Below, piece after piece: positions 56,725 through 64,000 of a stretch of DNA of 64,000 nt (its first letter is position 1; every line of letters starts with the position of its first letter). The translations under genes were made by a program, and so were the position numbers. The stretch spans positions 24,003,604-24,067,603 of the forward strand of contig NC_088296.1 of NCBI RefSeq assembly GCF_032854445.1, read 5' to 3'. The notes under the pieces were generated by a model that worked only from the letters and a program-made list of their open reading frames with translations, did no database searches and was not told the origin of the DNA. Source of the stretch: Liolophura sinensis. Its lineage: Eukaryota > Mollusca > Polyplacophora > Chitonida > Chitonidae.

Positions 56725-56940
56725 ACCTCATTTTTCAGCCTTTTCAATCACCTCTTAAACTAATATCTTGAAACAGGGAAATTTTGGGTGTAGAGAAATA
56801 ATTTGCATAGAATTATGAAGCTTGCATCTTTGATGACACAATAAAATCATTTTTAACATCATTTTCACAATAATTTTATGCATAACTGAAAGAAATGTTC
56901 TAGTGGATTTATGATACCTACGCATTTAGAATTTTCACCA
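56725..56940 (+). repeat. Interspersed repeat family C, copy 3
   Basis: AGAGAAATAATTTGCATAGA, TTATGAAGCTTGCATCTTTG and TTTTATGCATAACTGAAAGA. A short SINE family 2 piece (about 56620-56670) lies between it and the D copy. Confidence 0.6.
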
Positions 56941-56985
56941 GCTGTACTGACTGGGTGATAGATGATGTGAAGTGTGACGTTATTA

Positions 56986-57051
56986 AGAGTAAATCACACC
57001 TAACTTTAAGAGTAAATCACACCTAACTTTAAGAGTAAATCACACCTAACT
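56986..57051. repeat. 23-bp tandem repeat, three copies
   Basis: Unit TAAGAGTAAATCACACCTAA CTT. Confidence 0.9.
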
Positions 57052-58147
57052 TGACAGGATTTTCCACAAATGAATCTGTACTACAGATAGCACAGCAGGG
57101 CAGAATTGATAGAAATTCATGTAACAAGACATGTACAACAAACAAACAGTTTACTTATGAGATCTTTGAGTTTTTAAACATGTTCTTTGAAGTGTTTTTA
57201 ATAAATTCCTTTGTACCCAGGTCAGTGTTGTTTATCAGGGAGTGTGGATAAGATGTAGTCTGCTTAGGTATTTTTAAAAAAAAAAAAAAAAGATTTTTGA
57301 AAATCATAACAAAATAACTGGTAATACTCCTGTGACAGGATTAGATCATTTCATAATCCTAGCCACAGAAAAAAATGAAACCCAAACACCTTCCCCACTT
57401 CACATTTATTGATTCGTATCTGATTTTTACTACCAGACAAATAGGCAGCCAGGGTTTTACCCTTCGCCAGTATAATGGGCCAGGCCTTTCACTGGCATAG
57501 CTTCAGCCAGCCTGCCTGATCACCCCTATGGTAATCAGAGTGGCAGAGTCGCAATCAGTCTCCCAGAGCCTTAATGGTTGGATTGATTCTGGGGATGCTG
57601 GAAGCAAGCAAGCAAGCAAGCAAGCAGGGGAGCATTAGCCAAGCTTTGGTGTATGAGTCAGAGCTGTAGACAGACAACAACTGTGTCACAGCTACCCTAT
57701 GTGAAGCAAGATTCCTCATAATTTGAGGGGACAATTTACGGAACCTCTTGGCAGTCTGCATGTGGCACCATCTTGCAGTTACCTCGGCCACAAACCTGGG
57801 TAATCTTTTATTACCTCAGCATGGAGATACCTTCCTAACACTGCCTGGCTCTCGTAACATAAGGCTTTGAAGTGTCCATATTTTCGGGATCTCCTTGCTT
57901 TGCGATCTTGGAATTGAAGAACGCATCGTGGTAAGCTAGATGTAGCAGTTACAGTATGGTGTTGGGCCTTGGGTCTGGTTTTTGTTCAGTTTGCCATGTT
58001 CTCTGTGGTGCAGCTTTGAGCTGACATTTGAGTTTCTCACGTGCTTGCATACATCTGCACCTGCTGTGCATGCATTCATCAGTCAGTGTGTATATCTGCT
58101 TGTATGTGCAGATTGTCACGTATGGCAAGACTTCATGTACAGTTAAC

Positions 58148-58533
58148 TATGTACCCTTGCCATGGGTTGGTGATAAACTTTATACCTTCCCTTGCCATGG
58201 GTTGGTGATAAACTATATACCTTCCCTTGCCATGGGTTTGTATTTAACTTTATACCTTCCCTTGCCATGGGTTGATGATAAACTTTATACATTCCCTTGT
58301 CATGGGTTGGTGATAAACTTTATACCTTCCCTTGCCATGGGTTGGTGATAAACTTTATACCTTCCCTTGCCATGGGTTGGTGATAAACTATATACCTTCC
58401 CTTGCCATGGGTTTGTATTTAACTTTATACATTCCCTTGCCATGGGTTGGTATTTAACTTTATACCTTCCCCTGCCATGGGTTGATGATAAACTTTATAC
58501 CTTCCCTTGCCATGGGTTGGTGATAAACTTTAT
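58148..58533. repeat. 35-bp tandem array, about 11 copies
   Basis: Unit CCCTTGCCATGGGTTGGTGA then TAAACTTTATACCTT, with GTATTTAACT variants; it follows a non-repetitive ORF start at 58028 that is not recognised. Confidence 0.95.
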
Positions 58534-58539
58534 AGTTGT

Positions 58540-58990
58540 GTCACCCTGATAGTTGTGTCGCCCTGACAGTTGTATTGACCTGACAGTTGTATCGCCCTGA
58601 TAGTTGAATAGATTTGACAGTTGTTCAGCCCTCATATTTGTATTGCCTTTGGTAGATGTATTACCCTCATGCTTACATTGCCAAGATAGTTGTATTGTCT
58701 TCATTCTGACATTGCCAAGATAGTTGTATTGTCTTCTTTCTGACATTACCAAAATAGTTGTATTGTCTTCATTCTGACATTGCCAAGATAATTGTATTGT
58801 CTTCATTCTGACATTACCAAGATAGTTGTATTGTCTTCATTCTGACATTGCCAAGATAGTTGTATTGCCCTCATTCTGACATTGCCAAGATAGTTGTATT
58901 GTCTTCATTCTGACATTGCCAAGATAATTGTATTGTCTTCATTCTGACATTGCCAAGATAGTTGTATTGTCTTCATTCTGACATAGCCCT
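58540..58990. repeat. 34-bp tandem array
   Basis: Unit GTTGTATTGTCTTCATTCTG then ACATTGCCAAGATA, preceded by shorter degenerate CTGA(T/C)AGTTGT(A/G)T modules. It abuts the 35-bp array. Confidence 0.93.
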
Positions 58991-59869
58991 GACAGGTGTA
59001 TGTATTTATATTATACAGTAATAGTGGGGGTACATCTAAAGACTGAAGAGCAGCAGGACAACGCAAGACCTGGGTACATGTGAATGTGGAGCAAGAAACT
59101 GTTGCCTGTATGTTTGCATGGTCAGTTCACGAGGCGCGTGTGATTGTCCAGTCAGCCCAGGCATTATTGAGGGAATTAACTCAGGCCTTAGCTCAATGGG
59201 GAGTATTGATTGAGAGAAATAGACTTCCAGTTCACATTGATGAAATGGAAACGGGTGGCAGTAGTATTTGAAAGGGGTGTCTCGTCATGTTCTAGGGATA
59301 ACTCTGTATCGTTTCCATTAGACATGCGAAGTCTGGGTGGCCGACCTAATAGATGACTGAGTAGGAGCTGCTTAATGTACACCTGTATGTGCTGAGTGGT
59401 CTCCAAATGGATCTAAGATGTTTTATCGACAGTGTTTTTGTGAAGAAGAATTTGGAGCTTTGGTCATGAATTCTCTTGTTAGGAAAATGACAAGGCTAGA
59501 ACTTCTTTTATTTTAGTTGATGGTCAGCCGGCAGGCCTGTACAGAATAAGAATGATGAAGGGTTGATATGTGCAAAGGTGTAGTATCAAACGTGCCCTTT
59601 GATGTGATCAGCAGTGACAGGTGTGACAATTGAAGAAGGGCATGTATGGGATACATCCACGTGTGTATAATATATGTTTGCCCAAGGAAGAAAAGGCAAT
59701 TTAGAGGCAAATAAAGGCCGTAAACTATTTGTTGCAGAAATTCACATTTTTGCAGAATGATATCCTCCCACCTTCAAAACAAACCTCAAAACACCTTTTT
59801 ACGTGCCCAGTAGGCAGAGTGTATTATGTTACAGTGATTTTGTTCGTCTGTCCGTATTCGTGTTCGGCC

Positions 59870-60400
59870 TACAGCTCCAGCAGTTTTCAACATATAGTTG
59901 TAATTTTTGATGGATACCTAGATACACAGATGACGATATGTCGTTACTCACAATTATCCGTTTCATGGTTGTCATGGTAACCAGATAGCCATTTTCCTAA
60001 TATATACTATATAAATAGAAATGATTTTGTGTCCAGGCTACAACTCCAACTGTGTTCCGCATAAAGTTTTTATTTGTGGTGGACACATTTGTCCATTTTC
60101 GCTGTTGTCATGGTAACCAGATAGCCATTTTCCTGACATATGCTATATAGATATGATTTCGTGTCCAGGTTACAATTACAAATGTTTGCACCCAGTTTTT
60201 GGTATATACATAGATACACAGTGTCATTTTCGCGGTTGTCATGGTAACCGGGTAGCTGGTTTCCTTTTATACACTACATGTATATAAATAGAAATGATTT
60301 CGTGTCCGGGCTACAACTCCAACTGTGTTCCGCATAAAGTGTTTTTTTTTTTTCATTTGTGGTGGACACATTTGTCCACTTGTTCAGTTGCCATGGTCAC
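59870..60400. repeat. Diverged tandem repeat of 131-152 bp, four copies
   Basis: GTTGTCATGGTAACC recurs at 59968, 60104 and 60235 (GTTGCCATGGTCACC at 60388), each followed or preceded by shared blocks such as GTGTCC(A/G)GGCTACAACTCC and GTGTTCCGCATAAAG. Confidence 0.75.
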
Positions 60401-60519
60401 CGCATACCTGTCATCAACAACCATGAAGAGTCCCCTTAGGGGTTATACTCACCACAATGCTGCTGGTATTCTTTTATACATTGAAACAAATGCATTTCTC
60501 AGCATTTTGAACTCTTGTT

Positions 60520-60720
60520 ATTTCTTTATTTGATTGGAGTTTTACTCCATACTCAAGAATGTTTCACTTATACGATTGTGGCCAGTATTATGGTGGGAGG
60601 AAACCGGGCAAAACCCAGGGAGACCCACAACCATCCGCAGGTTGCTGGCAGACCTTCCCACTTATGGTTGGAGAGGAAGCCAGCAAGAGCTGGACTTGAA
60701 CTCAGCAATCTGATGATTGG
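60520..60720 (-). repeat. SINE family 1, antisense
   Basis: TTCTTTATTTGATTGGAGTT, CAGTATTATGGTGGGAGGAA and CAACCATCCGCAGGTTGCTG. Confidence 0.8.
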
Positions 60721-61144
60721 ATTGAAATGTAGTTTTGACATGAAAAAGAAAAAAAAAGTGTTATCTTCATAAACTTCATCATGCATTGCGAGAAAATCGA
60801 GGATTTATTACATAATACACAGATTCACTCGATTCAAGGAAGATGAAGATAACAATGCTTCAGAGATTTAGGGAGTTTACAGTTTAGAATGTTCGCCAGA
60901 TGGTGAAGTATCGCCAGACTGGAGTCATTCATGAAATGGTTAACAGGAAGCTTAGCTTCTCAAAGCTCAGGGGTTTGTGAGAGTTTGCCAAAACCTCCCC
61001 CTCTCCCTCTATTAAGCCTTCGGACCACATTTTCCTGGCCCACAACAATTCCTCCCTCACCTCACCTGTGATACTGCTGCAATCTAAATTGATACGTTTT
61101 ATTCGATATAGTCTCATCAGTGCATTGATGATCTGTGTGAGTCT

Positions 61145-61330
61145 AGTCTACTGTAATTCCTCAAGCTTTCCACATGATTAAGCTTGTTTATTTAAGCATA
61201 TTCTCTGGACATTATTCTGTGTTGACTGATAAAATTATAGTTTTTGTGAAACCCTGAAATTGGCCAATCCAACCAGTGTGGTTTTCTCTTCAAAACCCAA
61301 TTATGAATGTGCAAAACTTTTGCTTTTTTA
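61145..61330 (+). repeat. Interspersed repeat family D, copy 3
   Basis: TGTAATTCCTCAAGCTTTCC, TTTATTTAAGCATATTCTC and TTGGCCAATCCAACCAGTGT. Confidence 0.6.
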
Positions 61331-61429
61331 TATGTGAAGAGGTTGAGGAATTAAGGTACATGTATCTGTGGTCTAGGCGAGAAACCTATTCCATACCGTA
61401 CTGCGGTAGTAATGCGTGTGGTATAGTGG

Positions 61430-61840
61430 TCACTTTTTTGTTGTACTGTATGTACAACGATGACCAGTATTACGGTGGGAGGAAACCGTATAGAGTCTGG
61501 GAGAAACTCATGACCATCTGCGTGTTGCTGGCTTTCCCATACACACACGTACTTATGTACAACGATGACCAGTATTATGGTGGGAGGAAACCGGATAGAG
61601 TCTGGGAGAAACTCGTGACCATCCGCAGGTTGCTGCCTTTCCCATACATACATGTACTTATGCTTATTTATCAGATTTGTTTATTTGATTTGAATAGAGT
61701 TTTATGCCATATGCAAGAATACATTATATCATTTATACAATGACGACCACCATTATGGTGGGAGGAAACCGGATAGAGCCCGGGAGAAACCCATGACCAT
61801 CCGCAGGTTGCTGGCTTTCCCATGTACATGTACAACTGGA
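61430..61840 (-). repeat. Three SINE family 1 fragments in a row, antisense
   Basis: ATTA(C/T)GGTGGGAGGAAACC and GACCATC(T/C)GC(G/A) occur three times (about 61443, 61561, 61733). The first two look like a tandem duplication of about 118 bp. Confidence 0.7.
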
Positions 61841-61964
61841 GAGACAACATACGGCAGTATTGTTCATGTATACATAACCTCATTAAGCCTTTAATGAATA
61901 ATTAATAATTAAACCTTTATTATTTTCAGTATACATGTACATGTATATACGTATGTTAAAAATT

Positions 61965-62435
61965 TGATATGATCAGTGCTTGATTGGGCATCCAAACTGT
62001 TGATGTGATCAGTGCTTAATTGGGCATCCAAACTGTGATGCGATCAGTGCTTAATTGGGCATCCAAACTGTTGATGTGATCAGTGCTTAATTGGGCATCC
62101 GAACTGTTGATGTGATCAGTGCTTGATTGGGCATCCAAACTGTGATGCGATCAGTGCTTAATTGGGCATCCAAACTGTTGATGTGATCAGTGCTTGATTG
62201 GGCATCCAAACTGTGATGCGATCAGTGCTTAATTGGGCATCCAAACTGTTGATGTGATCAGTGCTTAATTGGGCATCTGAACTGTTGATATGATCAGTGC
62301 TTGATTGGGCATCCAAACTGTTGATGTGATCAGTGCTTAATTGGGCATCCAAACTGTTGATGTGATCAGTGCTTGATTGGGCATCCAAACTGTTGATATG
62401 ATCAGTGCTTTATTGGGAATCCGAACTGTTGAACC
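61965..62435. repeat. 34/36-bp tandem array, about 13 copies
   Basis: Unit GTTGATGTGATCAGTGCTTA then ATTGGGCATCCAAACT; shorter variants have GTGATGCGATCAG and lack two bases. Confidence 0.95.
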
Positions 62436-62519
62436 AAAACTGTATGTACATAAATATTTGCTGGGTTCAAAAATCAAAGTACTCTGGTTAGTATTTTTCA
62501 GAATATTACGGTAAGATTG

Positions 62520-62660
62520 ACTTATTTTATTGATTTAATTGGTGTTTTACACTGTACCCAAGAATATTTTCACTTATACGACCGTGGCCAGCATTATGGT
62601 GGGAGGGAAAAAGGGGGAGAGCCCAGGAGAGAAACCATTGGCAGGTTGCTGGAAAAGAGG
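62520..62660 (-). repeat. SINE family 1, 3' part, antisense
   Basis: TTTATTGATTTAATTGGTGT, CAGCATTATGGTGGGAGGGA. Confidence 0.7.
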
Positions 62661-62919
62661 AAGCCAGCAAGTGCCGATTAAGGTAAATGATCTTCTTCTC
62701 CAGAAGATAGTTATCCCATTACATTTCCTATACATGCTGACTAAGAATGTGTAAGAAGATCAGTAAAGAATTTACCTGAACTATTTAAGCATATGCTGTA
62801 CATATAGTCACATCTGCCTGAGGAGCCTACATGCTGATGTACAATGTAGCACGGTGAGAAGGTCTCTCGTATGACATTTTCATTATGAATTTCTGTTTAT
62901 TAATTACACGTTTCCTCTG

Positions 62920-63010
62920 AGCATAGTGCTGGCCGCCATTGTATAAGTGAAATATTCTTGAGCGCTGCGTAAAACACCATGCAGTCTAATAAGTAAAGAA
63001 ATAAATATTC
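62920..63010 (+). repeat. SINE family 1, tail fragment
   Basis: GTGCTGGCCGCCATTGTATA, AAATATTCTTGAGCGCTGCG and AATAAGTAAAGAAATAAAT. Confidence 0.7.
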
Positions 63011-64000
63011 CCTAAATATAACATTTTCTGGAGAAAAGATCAGTAAAAATATTTGGGCTGGATATAAATGGGAATATGCAGAACAAACATATTTTTAAGA
63101 ATATTGCATAATCAAGGAACACAATGATGACATCAAAGGGGAACTGCGCTGTTTAATTACATGCCACAAAAACATTGATGTACAAGTAATTATATGTCTT
63201 GGACAAGGCGGTATATAACCTTCCCCTAGACTTTATCTCTGTTAGACCTGGACCATGGGTGAGAACAGTAAACGTCTAAGAGAAAACATAAACATGGGGA
63301 GAAAATGACCTGTTACTTTTATAAGACAGCCTGTTGTAAATGCCTCCACCCCCCACCCCCACCCCCCCTCCCCACTACACACACACACACACAAATAATG
63401 ATAATAAAAATAATAGCCCCATTACAAATGAATTTTCTCTTTCATTATGAATTATTTGTGTAATGAACCATAAACTATACATAAAGATGAAGCTCTCTAA
63501 ATGAGATATTTTTTCATAAGATGTGAAGAGAAAAAAAAGATGTTGGCTTGGGTACAGTTTTTAAGTTTGTCAGTATAAGTTGAATGTGAATGTACTGTAC
63601 TGTGCCTGCTGGGTATGATGTATATGTACAGTGTACAGGTACTTGTATGTATAGTACCACTGTGTTGAACAGTGCATATGTGTGTGCCTTAATAGCCTGG
63701 GTGTAGACCTATGGTACCTGGAGGGTGGGGATAGGGAGTGGGGGGTGGGAGTCATACATGTCATTTACATGTAGCTTATTCTGATAGCAATGTGTTACTC
63801 TGTGATATCTTATATGTGTTTGCCACGCTTGTAGTTTGTAATAGTTTGATACCCATTGTTTAAAAAGTGTTTTATTTTTTTCCAGGGCCACAGGCGAGCA
63901 TGAACTTAAGACTGGTGAGAGAGGTTAGAGTTACTGTGGAGCCATGGGAACATTAGACACAGAGAATAGGATGTTATGAATGAAGGAGTGTTATACAGGC
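63011..64000. other. No gene seen; possible exon at the very end
   Basis: C-rich and ACAC microsatellite DNA near 63340-63390. An acceptor-like TTTATTTTTTTCCAG ends at 63885, but nothing recognisable follows before the window ends. Confidence 0.3.

Noticed and set aside
59080-59271. 63-codon ORF with an amphipathic stretch (SAQALLRELTQALAQWG)
   Set aside because: Short, no splice support, no recognised family; likely chance.
63885-64000. First exon of a further plus-strand gene
   Set aside because: There is an acceptor-like site, but the following ATG frames stop quickly and the window ends.

Overview
The window is animal nuclear DNA from an intron-rich, AT-rich genome. A marine lophotrochozoan, most likely a mollusc such as a bivalve, fits best. 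This rests on the protein sequences, canonical GT-AG introns, and about twenty copies of a tRNA-headed SINE with an ATTCTTGAGTACGGCGTAAA body and an (AAATA)n tail, of a type I associate with bivalve genomes. The species was not determined. No bacterial genes, rRNA genes, functional tRNA genes or CRISPR arrays were seen.

Two protein-coding genes can be reconstructed exon by exon; they converge on each other. (1) On the plus strand, from 2807 to 27073, lies a class I-like facilitative sugar transporter (SLC2A/GLUT family). Twelve coding exons were found; phases agree at every junction and give 521 residues. The initiator exon is missing and must lie upstream, possibly outside the window. (2) On the minus strand, from 42271 down to 35315, lies a complete HMG20A/HMG20B-type HMG-box protein of the LSD1-CoREST axis. 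It has nine coding exons, sums exactly to 362 codons plus stop, and has a spliced 5' UTR.

The rest is intron and intergenic DNA rich in repeats. From 1 to 27000 are the transporter introns, with a 44-bp array, a 17-bp array, a minisatellite that begins on the donor of one exon, a 39-bp array, a 40-copy 26-bp array, a long foldback, a set of seven related hairpins, and SINE and MITE copies. From 27074 to 35300 is the intergenic region, with a homogeneous 43-bp array carrying 11 perfect CRE palindromes and one unexplained ORF at 31704-31918. From 42311 to 64000 no gene could be identified. That stretch holds SINEs, a 113-bp array, several minisatellites and one unidentified minus-strand ORF at 49216-49470.

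Tandem arrays cover roughly 8.7 kb (about 14 percent) by my coordinates. Most long ORFs in the window are translations of these arrays, not genes. The most unusual observations are: two minisatellites seeded at exon-intron junctions, which multiply a 5' splice site; the hairpin family at 14380-15154, whose stems keep pairing despite base changes; the CRE array downstream of the transporter; and changed sugar-site residues in the transporter itself.
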